Assembly: GCA_021030915.1 (NCBI GenBank)
Contig: JAGEMR010000179.1
Coordinates: forward strand, 1-51,557
Origin: Astrothelium macrocarpum
Lineage: Eukaryota > Ascomycota > Dothideomycetes > Trypetheliales > Trypetheliaceae
DNA: 51,557 bases
Direction of reading: 5' to 3'
Within the stretch, counting starts at the first letter, position 1. Each line of letters begins with the position of its first letter. The notes below the pieces were generated by a model, which saw only the letters and a program-made list of their open reading frames with translations, had not been told where the DNA came from and searched no databases. This document shows, one piece after another, positions 23,838-35,202 of the stretch. A program made the translations under genes and the position numbers.

Positions 23838-24198
23838 GACGCCGCCAGGTGAGGCCTATGTAAAGCCGAGATATGGAGTACACTGCCAGGTCAACAGAAA
23901 GCAAAGTGCAAAAAAGGAAAGATGATGGGTGTAGTAGGCAGCAAGGAGGTCGATAGAGTCATAGATTGACACATGATTAGACTTTGGGAAATACTCCACC
24001 TTCCAGTTTGTGTGTTTGAGACATTGCACGTAGATAGGTGAGCTTGAGTATGATTCTATCTAGGCAGCTGTACAACAGTCCACCCGTAGAACAATCTTTT
24101 AAGTGATTTCCAGGCCGAGAGGTACAGAACTTATTGATTTTGTTTAAAATTAGTCCGTCAAACACCCTGACTAGCATAAGTGTATAGCAGGCTAGTCA
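23838..24198. other. Intergenic region
   Basis: It lies between the decayed oxygenase and the 3' end of TSR1. Nothing coding is recognised. Confidence 0.3.
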
Positions 24199-26832
24199 CT
24201 AGTCCAGCATGACACCGTCCTCGGCCTGCTTACGCTCCGGATCATCGTTGAAGTCATTGTTTGTTTCTGTAGTGGTCCATGGCAACCAATCTCTAGCTCT
24301 CCTTGGCCACACTCTCTTGTACAGACTAATGCCTACAGCATCCATTGGATTGATCTTTGCATCAAACTGCGCCTTAAAGTATCCGTGCGTGCCTAAGCTC
24401 TCTTTAATGTGACCTGTTCTCCCTCTTTTTGTCCACAGTTGCAATGCCTTAAACCATTGCACATCTTCTGGATTAAAAAACATGTATCGCACGGTAACTA
24501 GCCTCTTGTGGATCTTATACGGATGACCTGTAAGAACGATGCGTTTGGCAATGACGCGCGTCGTTGAAGGCGCCTGCGATGTACCCGTGGCTACCAAAGC
24601 GAAGTTTCCAAATGACAGTGATGGCGCAGTCGATTGAGTAGGCATTTCGTTTTCTCTGTTATTTGGCAACGAAGCGGATGAGATCAAACGTTTGAAGAAG
24701 AGAGAGGGGACGGCACCCCAGCTGAGCGGACCGATGAAGGTTGCAACGGCGCTACGGCCTGGATGGAGGAAGCGCTCGAACTTGTGGACATCATTGGGAG
24801 TTTCACCACTTTGAGAGAAGAGTGGTCTGATCACAAAACGTCGAGGTCCACACTGCAAAATGAGCTCTTCCTTCGATTTTAACTGTGCAGGATATGCAGA
24901 ATCGAGAGTGATGTCATAATTTACAGCAGTGAGTTTGTGTTCATGACGCAGAAGTGAGAAGAGAGCAAGTGGAGATGAATTTTTGGCCAGGTCCTGAAAT
25001 TTGATGGGAACGTTACGAAGGTACAAGTGGACCCTAGTACCCGCTTTGACACCAGTGACAAGAGCCTCTTTGACGAACCGGTTTCTAGCAGCCTTATAAT
25101 TGCTAACATCGAGTAATCTTGGCCATTCTTCTGGCTCATAGAACTTGTCCTCCTCCGTTTCCCAATGACTGGTTCGAAGATTCCTGAGACCGCGATACCG
25201 TGCAAGGCGTTCTCTCGCGGCGACGTTGGGATGCAGTTCAATTTCGTCCGGGAATTCCAAATCATCCTCTGCGTCCTTTTTCCTCTGAGTACGATATTCG
25301 GCCAGATCCTCTGCTTCTTCGTCTGGGGAGGGGTCTGGGAAGATTTCAGATTGTGGGTATTCCGATGGTCCAGCGTCAATCATTGGGTGATCACCATACG
25401 TCGGATCTTCCCAACCATCCGCAAGTTCTCCGGAGTCTCCTTGGCTACCATTTTGTATAGCGTCATCTACATCTTCTAAATCTGACTCGGAATCGGAAAC
25501 ATCCCCAAGATACCATGCAGACTGATATTTTGATGTACCTGGCGGTAGACACTTCGGTACCTCTGGCGTGTCTTCCACATCTTCATCAAAGTAACGATGG
25601 TCGTCAAGCAACACACCCTTTCTTTCTGACGCGATTGTTGATGATAATTGAGCTTCTGCATCTTCCATGGTAATTTCTTGGGGAGCAAGTTCTGCAAGGC
25701 CATCTTGATCGGGTGTTGGCTGATGTATTGTTTGGTCTCGTGATAAATCTAACTCCTCGCAATCTTGACTATTGCGGTTGCTTTCCAGGGATACCGTAAC
25801 AATTCTATCAATCTGATAGTCTCCCCAGTCACCTACATGTACAAGCCGGTCTGGATTCAGGCCTTGGCCTCTGATTATACCAGTAAGCATGACCTCCGTC
25901 GTTACTTCAATATGTGACTCGGTCTCAAGTTCCCTGTTCCATCTAACGTCTTCAATGAACATCCAACTTCGTTCGTCTCTCCAGGATATCCCTTTGGGGG
26001 CTTTAGAGCAAATCCACTGCATAATTATTGCGCAATCACGCGATGCATCCAGGCACCGAAGCTTGTCCTGTTCGGGGAACCGCTGCTTCATGAATGTCTT
26101 GAGCGTCTCCGTCACACCCGACCGTCTATTAGCAGGATTAATCGCAAACAACCCCTGTTTGTGCGAGATGTTAGCGTGGCCTGCCGTTTAGAATGAAATC
26201 CAAGTACTTGCATCCGCAGCCATCATGAAGTGAGATATTCCCTGTGCTTTTGCAGCAGTGAGTGCAAGATCACCAAAGTCATCTACGAGTTCCTCTGCTG
26301 AAAGCACAAAAAGAATGAAATCCGCCACCTGGCATGCATCTAAAATGGCAAACAAATCGCTATGAGCCAAGGCAATGTATCGAATAGTAGTTCGCTGAGC
26401 TGGTATTTTTACACTCGTAGAACCAATGGTAGATATTTCATCGTAAATCCTATAGCTTGCGTTGATGCTCGAGATAGCTGCTGCTGCGGAAACGGTAGCA
26501 TGCAGGGGAACGACAGCTACTATTCGTGGGGCGCCGATTTTGGGACTGAAAATGTTGGTCTTATCTTCGAGTGCATGTCGATCGTTTTGGCGTTTTTGCT
26601 TGGCTTGATTCTTGCGATCAAGCTTCGACATGATCTGCTGATGACGAGTCTTGCGAGTGCCCTTTTCCGAACTTTCTACTCTTCCTTTAGATACTTCTTT
26701 TAGGGAGCCTTTGGTGCTGAAGCGCGATTTGAAAGGTTTATTAGAGGGTTTTGTAGTGTTCCGATGGTGATGCGGAGGTGGTACACCGTCACTACCTCCA
26801 GCTCTGAAGCGAAAAGGAAGCACAGTTGCCAT
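24199..26832 (-). CDS. tsr1: TSR1, 40S ribosome biogenesis GTPase-like factor
   Basis: Two exons are inferred: 26832-26212 and 26154-24199, giving 858 aa. The basic N-terminus (NKPFKSRFSTKG, TRKTRHQQIMSKLDRKNQAKQ) precedes a GTPase-like domain without an evident P-loop, as is usual in Tsr1. An acidic insertion is followed by the conserved region FPDEIELHPNVAARERLARYRGLRN and the C-terminal BMS1/TSR1 domain (TATVRY-type VTVRYMFFNPEDVQWFK, GRTGHIKESLGTHGYFKAQF). Tsr1 acts late in cytoplasmic pre-40S maturation. The 57-nt intron starts with GC (GCAAGT). With that donor, exon 1 ends in phase 0 at AAD and joins GLFAINPANRR; the overlapping GT at the next position shifts the frame. A CTAAC branch site lies 20 nt before the acceptor. 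Confidence 0.93.
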
Positions 26833-27097
26833 TGCTTGTCAGTTTCCCTTTTTCCAATGATATTGATGGTTAGAGTTGCCAGGCGGTGGTGTGACGTTTG
26901 TGAGGTGAATTTCGCAAAATCTTTATCGATAGGACAGCCTGATGGGCGAAATCTTGGCCTGTTTGTACGAAGTGCAAACGCCAACGCAGATCCCGACGTC
27001 GCTACAGAAATTACCTAGCCCGCTCTGCACATGTTCGCTGATCGATTCCAAACGACCCGTCATTAATAGACTTGAGACCTAAAGAAACCCTTGGAGC
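26833..27097. promoter_or_regulatory. Shared divergent promoter region, TSR1 and UTP7
   Basis: The 265 bp lie between two divergent start codons of ribosome-assembly genes. I did not find clear PAC or RRPE elements of the yeast type. Co-regulation is inference from arrangement and function. Confidence 0.55.
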
Positions 27098-28771
27098 ATG
27101 GCCCAGGAAGAGGCCAAAGTCGATCGGCAAGCTTTTCGTGATTCATTCCCAGCGCCTGCAGACTCAGGAAAACCCAACGCACCGACTACCAAACTTGATC
27201 CAGAGGCCGTTGCAGCAAAGAAAAGAATAGAAGAAGCGCAAAAAGCCTATGGCCGAGGCAAGAAGATCAACTTACGCAAAGTCAAGGACAGAAAACTCAG
27301 AGGGAACTTGCGGGCGCTTGAGAATAGATATCGAGATGCCACGGCCAAAGCTAAAGACGCTGAGATACTGCTTGAGAACGATGCTGGATTCCTACAGCCT
27401 GAGGGAGACCTAGACAAAACATACAAAATTCGACAAGATCAGGTCAAGGCAAGCGCTTCCATAGGAACGGCCAAAAAAGGTTTCGAACTTAAATTAACCG
27501 AGCTCGGTCCTTATGTCTTCGATTACACTCGAAATGGGCGCGATCTCCTCATAGGTGGTCGCCTCGGGCATGTAGCAGCCTTAGACTGGCGGACCGGGAA
27601 GCTGGGCTGCGAGATGAATCTCAACGAAAGCGTACGAGATGTTAAATGGCTGCATAACAACCAGTCGTTTGCAGTAGCGCAGAAGAAATATGTCTACATT
27701 TATGACAGGACTGGAGTAGAGATTCACAAGTTGCAAAAACATATCGAAGTGACCCACATGGAATTTTTGCCATATCATTTTCTGCTTGCTACGATTGGTA
27801 ACGCGGGTTACTTGAAGTATACAGACACGTCTACTGGTCAAATGGTCATCGAACTACCCACGAAAAAAGGCGCGCCAACCACATTTGCCCAGAATCCATA
27901 CAATGCCATCTGTCATGTCGGCCATCAAAATGGAACTGTTAGCCTTTGGTCTCCAAACTCTACATCTCCACTTGTCAAATTGCTTGTTCATCGTGGACCC
28001 GTCCGATCGCTTGCTGTGGATCGTGAAGGTCGATACATGACTTCCGTTGGGCAAGACTTGCGTATGGCCGTTTGGGATATTCGAAACTTCAAAGAAATTA
28101 GTAACCATGGCATGCGTCAACCTGGCACTTCCGTCACTATTAGTGACCGTAACCTGACTTCTGTAAGTTGGGGCACCAGTGTAACGGTCTGGAAAGATCT
28201 CTTTAGCACATCCCAGGACGACCAACAGAAAAAGCAATTTCCGTATATGAACTGGGGTGGCGAAGGTAACAGCATATGCCGTGTACAGTGGTGTCCTTTT
28301 GAAGACATTCTTGGCGTTTCACATGGCCAAGGCTTTTCCAGTGTTCTCGTCCCTGGTGCCGGAGAGCCTAACTTCGATGCCTTAGAGCTTAATCCCTATG
28401 AGACGGTCAAACAGAGACAAGACATGGAGGTGAAAGGTCTACTTAATAAGCTGCAGCCCGAAATGATCTCGTTGGATCCCAACTTTCTCGGAAATGTGGA
28501 TCTTGTACCTGCAGAGCAACGTCGAAGAGAAATTGAGGCCACTCAAACACCTGAAGAAATTGTTGCAAGACTAAAGAACAAAGGCAGAGGTAAAAACAGT
28601 GCTCTTAGGCGATATCTGAAAAAGAGTAGCAGACAAAACATTGTTGATGCGCGTCGTGTGCGAATTGAAGAAGTTGTCCAGCGGCAAAAGAGGAAAGCAG
28701 AAATTAGCAAGAAGCAACAAGAAGAAGACTTTGGACCAGCTTTAGCGAGATTTGCAAGAAAAGATGGCTAA
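27098..28771 (+). CDS. utp7: UTP7, WD-repeat U3 snoRNP (small-subunit processome) protein
   Basis: This is a single-exon gene of 557 aa, the size of yeast Utp7/WDR46. The helical N-terminus (KKINLRKVKDRKLRGNLRALE) is followed by WD40 blades: GPYVFDYTRNGRDLLIGG, GHVAALDWRTGKL, LPYHFLLATIGNAGYLKY, HQNGTVSLWSPN and GQDLRMAVWDIR. The conserved C-terminal block is HGQGFSSVLVPGAGEPNFD, ELNPYETVKQRQ and VKGLLNKLQPEMISLDPNF. The tail is basic and Lys-rich, probably a nucleolar signal. Utp7 acts in early 18S rRNA processing. It is divergent from TSR1. ATG 27098 is followed at once by a charged, conserved-type N-terminus. Confidence 0.95.
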   Translation: MAQEEAKVDRQAFRDSFPAPADSGKPNAPTTKLDPEAVAAKKRIEEAQKAYGRGKKINLRKVKDRKLRGNLRALENRYRDATAKAKDAEILLENDAGFLQPEGDLDKTYKIRQDQVKASASIGTAKKGFELKLTELGPYVFDYTRNGRDLLIGGRLGHVAALDWRTGKLGCEMNLNESVRDVKWLHNNQSFAVAQKKYVYIYDRTGVEIHKLQKHIEVTHMEFLPYHFLLATIGNAGYLKYTDTSTGQMVIELPTKKGAPTTFAQNPYNAICHVGHQNGTVSLWSPNSTSPLVKLLVHRGPVRSLAVDREGRYMTSVGQDLRMAVWDIRNFKEISNHGMRQPGTSVTISDRNLTSVSWGTSVTVWKDLFSTSQDDQQKKQFPYMNWGGEGNSICRVQWCPFEDILGVSHGQGFSSVLVPGAGEPNFDALELNPYETVKQRQDMEVKGLLNKLQPEMISLDPNFLGNVDLVPAEQRRREIEATQTPEEIVARLKNKGRGKNSALRRYLKKSSRQNIVDARRVRIEEVVQRQKRKAEISKKQQEEDFGPALARFARKDG

Positions 28772-29270
28772 CTCGGAGGTGTTCTTGGTTCATCAAGTTA
28801 TTTTTACCCGTCACAGGTCAGATCTGAATACACTAAGAGTAATTCCACGGGCGCTCTCTAGCAAAAAAAAAGGCCAAGATTTAAAACAGCATCGTCGAGG
28901 CTACATGGTCATACGACTCGTCTCTATAAGCATTTAGGTCTCGGGCTTCCCTGCATTTCCCATCTCCATCATGCACTGATTTCAATTCACCTTCAACAAC
29001 TTGGGGTCTAGAAGAGGTCGCATTTGATAAGAGATGATCAGTCATTGCTTCGGTAGCGAACTCCGCACAGTGACATCATACGGCTATGAGCGCAACCCCA
29101 TCTCTCCCGTTCGAAATTTGCAAATTCTGGACCTCGCATCCATGCTAACCTGCAAAACGTGTCAAAATTCATATCTCTACGACCTGCGAGCTTATCGACA
29201 TGTTTGAGTTGTGGCACTTGAAAAGCTAAAAAGATCAGACTTGCAAGTTTAGCGCTTACCTAGTACAATC
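28772..29270. other. Intergenic region
   Basis: It should hold the UTP7 3' UTR and the promoter of the hydrolase gene. There is an A9 run near 28863. No other feature is seen. Confidence 0.35.
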
Positions 29271-30197
29271 ATGGCGGTTCGCGCAACACTAAATCCGGCA
29301 AACATTGATGATGCCCGCTGGGAGCACGGGAATGCCTTTCTTGATGCGTCTCGCACTGTCCGTCTTCACTACATTGATTGTCCTGCAAAGAAGCCGACAA
29401 GAGGCACTATTCTACTCATACACAGCTTTCCTTCAACATCGTGTCAATTTCGACATGTCATAACCCCGCTAGCTGATGCTGGTTACCGAGTTATTACTGC
29501 TGATTATCGCGGTGCTGGCGAGTCATCCCATCCCAAAACTGGTTTCGACAAGATCACGATTGCGAAAGATTTGCACACACTCGTACACGACATATTGGGG
29601 ACCAAAGACAAAATACATGTTGTTGGACAGGATATTGGTGGGATGATTGCACATGCCTATGCTACCCGTCATGCATCCAGTACAAAAAGTGTCATGTGGG
29701 GCGAGTGCCCCCTTCCAGGCTCAGAGCCTTATGAAAGCGGATTCAAGAATAGCTCCGGTATGTGGCATTTTACCTTCCACCAGCAATTGGATCTTCCTGA
29801 GGCATTGGTGTACGGTCGGGAGAAAATTTATCTAAAACACTTTTACGACCGACTCTGCGTGAACCCCGCCAGTATAACACCTCGTGATCTCGATCACTAC
29901 GCTACAAATTTCGCGATGCCCGGCGCTATGCGTTGTGGGTTTGACTTATATCGTGCTTTTCCACAAGATGCAGAGGACAATTTGAAATGGCTCAAGGAGA
30001 ACGGAAAGAGCGAAATTCCTGCAGCGGCATTAAATGGAGAGGGAAGTCTGTTGCTAGAAGTGGCGGAAGCACAAACGCAAGAGTTCTACCAGCAATGGGA
30101 AGTGGTGAAAATACAACGCAGTGGGCATTGGACTGCTGAGGAGAATCCTGAGGATTTTGTGAGACAGGTACTCCAATTTCTTCGAAAACACGACTGA
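29271..30197 (+). CDS. Alpha/beta hydrolase with Asp nucleophile (epoxide hydrolase/dehalogenase-like)
   Basis: This is a single-exon gene of 308 aa. The oxyanion-hole motif is HSFPSTSCQFRH (usually HGFP). The nucleophile elbow VVGQDIGG has Asp121 rather than Ser, as in epoxide hydrolases and haloalkane or haloacetate dehalogenases. The catalytic His is probably His286 in RSGHWTAEENP. YRGAGESSHP and KDLHTLVHDILG are typical of the core, and a cap domain with many aromatic residues spans about residues 150-230. There is no signal peptide, so it is probably cytosolic. The choice between epoxide hydrolase (cap tyrosines) and dehalogenase cannot be made from sequence alone. Confidence 0.85.
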   Translation: MAVRATLNPANIDDARWEHGNAFLDASRTVRLHYIDCPAKKPTRGTILLIHSFPSTSCQFRHVITPLADAGYRVITADYRGAGESSHPKTGFDKITIAKDLHTLVHDILGTKDKIHVVGQDIGGMIAHAYATRHASSTKSVMWGECPLPGSEPYESGFKNSSGMWHFTFHQQLDLPEALVYGREKIYLKHFYDRLCVNPASITPRDLDHYATNFAMPGAMRCGFDLYRAFPQDAEDNLKWLKENGKSEIPAAALNGEGSLLLEVAEAQTQEFYQQWEVVKIQRSGHWTAEENPEDFVRQVLQFLRKHD

Positions 30198-31193
30198 AAA
30201 CGACACATAGTCTATGGTTACGGAGTATGTTGTCCCGTTTCGGACGTCAGGAGCCCCCTCAAATTAATTTAAAAGACCGTGGGTAGTTGTCCACGAAAGA
30301 AGTGACTTAGCTATGCGAGGGACATACCATTAAGCCGAACTATCCCCACGTCCTAAGATTGGCCAATGATGCTCTTATGCCGTATGAACAATTTGTTTTC
30401 TGATTCATAGTGATTATGAGAGGGCACGGTATATCGATCTAGTGCCATCTTTCTTCCAATGCTATCTTCCTTCGGTGATCTTCAGAAGGAGTAATGAAAG
30501 CATATGCGTAAAAGAAGAGAACGGAAAAAAAAGAGACAACATCAACGTCTTCTTCCCTGGGCTCAAGTAGAGCCCCAAGTTTCTGCTTGGCGTAGAGGAT
30601 TGTTGTGACATCTCTGATTGTTTGTTCAGCCATTTGTGGACTGAGATTCTGCCGCCACTTGATCGGAAGTCGTTGCGCACAGACCACTAGTGCCCATTAG
30701 TGTTTTCAAAGCAACATCCTTCAAGACTTGATGATCGACCATTTGCACTACTACTTCAATGTCTTCACGTATGACCAGAGCTATGTCTTATTTGAGGATA
30801 GTCGTACGGTGAAGTCACACTCAAATCCATCTAATCAGGTACAAGTGTCTCCGCACACAACATCCGAACCAGGTACCCACTGATTAGGGTCGAGGCCAAG
30901 CTTTACGACCCTGCAGGATTCAACTGCAGCATACAGGTTGGAAATTGGCGGCTCCGACCAGCCAACCAAAATCCTTGTATGAAGAAGGCCTAGGAAGGCT
31001 TTAGGCTAAGAAATCTTTACATATGGAATTCTAGTCCCCTACCCCAGTCCGATATTGTGGATGATATAGAACCCTGTGCATACCATGTATAAAGATGTGG
31101 AACGTGACACCTCGGCAAGCGCGCTTCAAGCCAGGTCTTGTCTTCTTGCGGCCATATAAGCAAAATCAAGAGCATTTCTGAGTTTCTCCAGGA
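30198..31193. other. 1-kb intergenic region
   Basis: No recognisable gene, tRNA or repeat is found. Short minus-strand frames around 30439-30687 show no family resemblance. Confidence 0.35.
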
Positions 31194-32717
31194 ATGATCT
31201 TAAATGGTGGATTCGAGGACCAAAACATTCCTCGAAGCATGAGTTATCGACTGCGAGAGTCCTCGACAGCTCATGTATCGCTCGACCTTGAACGGCAATC
31301 CGAACTTGAACATAGTATTGGACAACCATCACCCAAGACGGCCCTCCGCTCCACCGCATTCCTCGATGGTCTGCGTGGCCTTGTGGCACTCTTCGTCCTG
31401 ATCCAACACTACATCGGATATTTTGACGGCAACGTCCACGAGCACGGTTTCGGGGAGAATGGAAACTACTATATCACCAGTCTTCCATTCCTGCGTATCG
31501 TGTTCAGCGGTGGTAGCGCCGCAGTTGCAATCTTCTTTGTTCTGTCGGGGTATGTGCTCAGCAGATCGGCATTGATCCTCATACGCGAGGGCAAGCGCGA
31601 TGCGTGTGCAACGAGCTTGATGTCAGCGATAGTTCGAAGGCCGATACGCCTATACATTCCAACGTTATGCATCACATTGGCCATTGCTATCGTCATGCAT
31701 GTGCCTTTTGGAGTTCTACCGCAAATCTCATGGGCACCACCAAGGGAAAGCATATCTGCTGAGGTTGGAAACTGGATCATGGAATCTGTAAAATTCTTCA
31801 ACCCGTTCCAGATCCATGGCTCCGACAAAGCGTGGTACACTTATGACTTGGTTGTCTGGACTATCCCAATCGAACTGAAGGGTTCTATGTTGGTATATGC
31901 CTTGGCAGGAGTGTGCATATTCAGTGGGTTGCCCATCTTCTCCAGTGTACTCCTACTCGATCTCGCAATGGTCATGCTTCTCCAACTTGGTAGATGGACA
32001 ATGGGCTGTTTCATCGGTGGTCTCATTCTATCATGTCTCGACACTTATTCACTGGATACAGGGTTCCTCGACCAGCATCTGACTCAAAGGATACAGACAA
32101 TCATAAGACATGTCATTTTTATCGTAGGGTACTATCTCCTTTGTCAGCCGGCGCATGATGGCCACCCGGAATATTCGCTTGACACACCAGGCTGGAACTA
32201 TCTTACCCTCCTAACACCGCAAGTCTACGATCAAAACCAGTATTACCGATATTGGCAGTCCTGGGGAGCGTACATGATGGTGTACGCAGTCTTGCGTATT
32301 GAATGGTTGCAGCAATTTCTCAACACCCATCCTCTTCGATACTTGGGGAAAGTCAGTTTCATGCTATATCTGACCCACCTTGCCATATTAAAGGCAGTTG
32401 GAGATCCGGTTGCTCGAGCGTTCGGACAGGTATATTCCACTACAGAAGAGAGCTGGGTCAATAATCTACTATACATTCCCGATGTTGGACCTGCGGGATT
32501 GAACTCAAGATTTTTGCTGGGTCTGATGGTAACACTGCCTGTTTGTCTGGTAGTTGCAGATGTGGGCACGAAGCTGTTGGATACACCAAGTGTGCATTTC
32601 GGCAAATGGTTGGTTCAACGACTGGGTCTGTACAGAGATTTTTCTCCTCGGAAAGAGGCCGACATCAGCACATCCATTCTTGCGGACTCTCTTTTGCACA
32701 CGGCTATTCCAAGGTAG
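31194..32717 (+). CDS. Acyltransferase-3 family integral membrane protein
   Basis: This is a single-exon gene of 507 aa. After a polar N-terminus the acyltransferase-3 signature begins with STAFLDGLRGLVALFVLIQH, continues through GGSAAVAIFFVLSGYVLSR and RRPIRLYIPTL, and ends with a helix HPLRYLGKVSFMLYLTHLAIL. About ten hydrophobic segments are visible. Members transfer acyl groups across membranes onto sugars, lipids or peptides; the substrate is unknown here. ATG 31194 is the first in the frame; a second ATG at 31239 (MSYRLRESS) is equally possible and would remove 15 residues. Confidence 0.85.
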   Translation: MILNGGFEDQNIPRSMSYRLRESSTAHVSLDLERQSELEHSIGQPSPKTALRSTAFLDGLRGLVALFVLIQHYIGYFDGNVHEHGFGENGNYYITSLPFLRIVFSGGSAAVAIFFVLSGYVLSRSALILIREGKRDACATSLMSAIVRRPIRLYIPTLCITLAIAIVMHVPFGVLPQISWAPPRESISAEVGNWIMESVKFFNPFQIHGSDKAWYTYDLVVWTIPIELKGSMLVYALAGVCIFSGLPIFSSVLLLDLAMVMLLQLGRWTMGCFIGGLILSCLDTYSLDTGFLDQHLTQRIQTIIRHVIFIVGYYLLCQPAHDGHPEYSLDTPGWNYLTLLTPQVYDQNQYYRYWQSWGAYMMVYAVLRIEWLQQFLNTHPLRYLGKVSFMLYLTHLAILKAVGDPVARAFGQVYSTTEESWVNNLLYIPDVGPAGLNSRFLLGLMVTLPVCLVVADVGTKLLDTPSVHFGKWLVQRLGLYRDFSPRKEADISTSILADSLLHTAIPR

Positions 32718-34247
32718 AAACCTCACCTACCTGAACTCTTTGCCAAATGATAGATACCCAAGAATTGTTGGATCGATGAAGAACGCCTAACGTAAATAAC
32801 CCTGTAGCTGTGCGTACCCGTCAACATTTGCCAACCTTATCAGAAAGCCATCCCTCTAGCCCCTAATGACCCCTTTGGTCCACGCGCAATCTTACTGTCT
32901 CCTTTCTTCACCCAGTCCAATCGTATGCTATCTGTGCTCGGCCACATCCTGATACTCCATTGCCAGCACAGATTATGCCGCCACCGAACTTCTCACGCCA
33001 ACTTTGCAGTAGAAGACGAGCTTTCCGTCACGAGGCGGCTTCATGAAACTCATGTGATCCTTCGGTTCCTTTAACACTAATTATATCACGCGCCAAATTG
33101 CCAGTTCAAAATGTTTAGGGATGCAAGGATGAAGCGGGCTTCTCGTTCTGAGGGCTTCAGTACATCTAGAGTTCATACATCAGCGCAAAGACAATTGTTG
33201 GGGTCGAACTCATACCTATAATTACGTGGTCAAAGGTAGGTAGCTCTGCTACCGATTTCAGTTGGGCTCTGCGTTAGCCGAACCGTTATCCTTTATCGAG
33301 CTGGATACCGTGAGCATACCTTTTCGGTATCATATACTTCAGACTTCGCGCTGGATACCGTGTACAAATGCCACCTCCTTTAGTTGTATGTATGGCAGTT
33401 TCTCACAGCAAGACCGGAACGAGAGGCCCAGGGCATTTTAGAGGGCGAACGTCGTGGGAAAAAGGTTGCTGTGAGGGCATAGCGGTATGGTTTAGAGGAG
33501 CGAGCTTGTGGCACTTAGGAGATTGATCGCCAGGCAATGAAGCTTTTACTAGCCATTGCGAATTCTTCAAATGTTAGACATGTAGAGAGCAGGGCCTCAA
33601 AAGGTCTCGTCCGAAATATGTACGATGCGCCTCATGGTGAGGACGCCGAATGACGTTACCAGGTAAACTTCAACCGCCAGCGCATGACAAAAGGGGCTCT
33701 TAATGGGATTTGCCTTGACCTCGTATCGCGCATGCAGCGGCTGCAGAAATCGCCGGATTCTCTGCCCGCCAACTAGTGCCCCGTACAGCCACTTCGATGC
33801 TGAGAAGTTCGTAGAGTTGTTCAAACAACAATTTCTACCATAACGCAATTTGCGTATTATTTGTCTAAACAATGCTGCAACAGATATACCTAACAACCAA
33901 CTCCATAGAATTGAATCTCAGTGTACTTCACTCGTGGGTTTAGGGTGAGCATTGGAATCTCTACTCATGCTACAACGACTTTGAAGAATTTTTATAAATT
34001 GCTATAGTCCTAAGTAGTTGTGGTATTTATTTCTCCTATTTTGCGGTCGGTTTTTGTACCGCAGAGAAGGAACTTGATATCCGCAAAATCCCAGCCAACA
34101 CCCACTGCTTGGAGAATGATATTTTAATCACTGCGTAGCTTCGAGGAAGTCGAACGATTTGGATTTCTATATTGTGGCCAGGCTTACTTAAGAGGTCAAA
34201 TTCCAGTGTAAAGCTCACTCGAATCTTCGGAGTGCTAAAGGGGAGAA
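32718..34247. other. 1.5-kb gene-poor intergenic region
   Basis: No supported gene. A minus-strand frame at 33597-33896 begins at TTG and has no convincing homology. A short direct repeat, GCTGGATACCGTG, occurs near 33300 and again near 33350. A weak tRNA-like B-box on the minus strand near 33200 lacks a foldable cloverleaf. Confidence 0.35.
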
Positions 34248-34922
34248 TTACGATCGATTGAACATGAGCGGCAATCCCCAGCCTCGGTGTTTTCCGCTGA
34301 TCTGAGCAATGGCCCAACCTAAAACCACCAGAAAGCCGATCGTGATAATCAAGCTGACAATGATAAGTAGCACCATCTTTGCCACTCGGTCTACCGACAT
34401 AAATAGTGGGGTCGAACGTTCCCTTATGTTAGCCAGCACTCTTTGACCGAACCAAGATCGTCTCTCTGGCTGTATAGTCGTAGGCGGAAGGGGCAACCCG
34501 CGTGGATTAGAGAAGGTATTGAAGGCTTCGCTACGGGAAGGCAGATCCTCGAGGGCTATCGCGGAAGCTGTCTCAAAATCTCCTGGACCAGAGGAGCGCA
34601 AGGGGACAGCATCCGTGTGGTTGAACCTACTGAGGACTTCGTTGAAGGGAATTGCTCCATGGTGATTTGAAGAGGAGGCATTCGGCCGGGTATATGAAGG
34701 CGCTCTTGTAAAAGGCCTAGTATTGGTGAGATCTCCATAAGCTGGTAGTGGAGTGAGGGTTCGTTGCAAGCCAGCGTGATGACTTTGTGACTGATAAACT
34801 CTTCTAGCTGGCACGAATCCGCAGCGTTGTTCGTACGCTCCATCGTCTTGGAGTAGACCCCTGTCGATTTGGGGGGTATCATCGAGGCCGGATTGTTGAT
34901 TACGAGGCCTTTCAAAACTCAT
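34248..34922 (-). CDS. Hypothetical protein with one C-terminal transmembrane helix
   Basis: This is a single-exon gene of 224 aa. I do not recognise the family. The first about 165 residues are polar, rich in Ser, Pro, Arg and Asn and probably disordered. A strong hydrophobic helix near residues 180-207 (MVLLIIVSLIITIGFLVVLG) is followed by a short tail ending in MFNRS, so it may be tail-anchored. The ATG at 34922 (MSFERPRNQQ) is chosen; the frame stays open further upstream but with only a TTG start. Base composition and codon use resemble neighbouring genes. The coding assignment rests on length and the membrane helix. Confidence 0.55.
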   Translation of the reverse strand: MSFERPRNQQSGLDDTPQIDRGLLQDDGAYEQRCGFVPARRVYQSQSHHAGLQRTLTPLPAYGDLTNTRPFTRAPSYTRPNASSSNHHGAIPFNEVLSRFNHTDAVPLRSSGPGDFETASAIALEDLPSRSEAFNTFSNPRGLPLPPTTIQPERRSWFGQRVLANIRERSTPLFMSVDRVAKMVLLIIVSLIITIGFLVVLGWAIAQISGKHRGWGLPLMFNRS

Positions 34923-35202
34923 CGTGGATTGGTCTAGAATCAAATTTGAATGCGGACGAAATTCGTTGTCCAAAATCAGAGTCTAGGGGTGAGTTTGCAA
35001 TCGTAGAGGAGCAGGTGATGGGCTTCAAAACTGCCGTCAGTTGCGCTGCGGCTCAAAGAAGTTGAAAGTGGTATCTGATGAAAAGTTTGCGGAATAGGTC
35101 ACGAAGAAATACCGCATCCTTATTGCAAGACATTGTAGGCGAAAGTTAAATTGGTCCCATTAAAATTTCGAGAAAATGATTGGAAGCCAGTAAGGTACTC
35201 AA
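34923..35202. other. Short intergenic region
   Basis: This is probably the leader of the hypothetical gene and the 3' flank of the ARMH3-like gene. Nothing is seen in it. Confidence 0.3.

Noticed and set aside
33190..33290. tRNA-like A-box and B-box on the minus strand
   Set aside because: The acceptor and T stems do not pair, so no cloverleaf can be drawn.
33597..33896. Minus-strand frame of 99 codons
   Set aside because: It starts at TTG with no usable ATG and no convincing family match.
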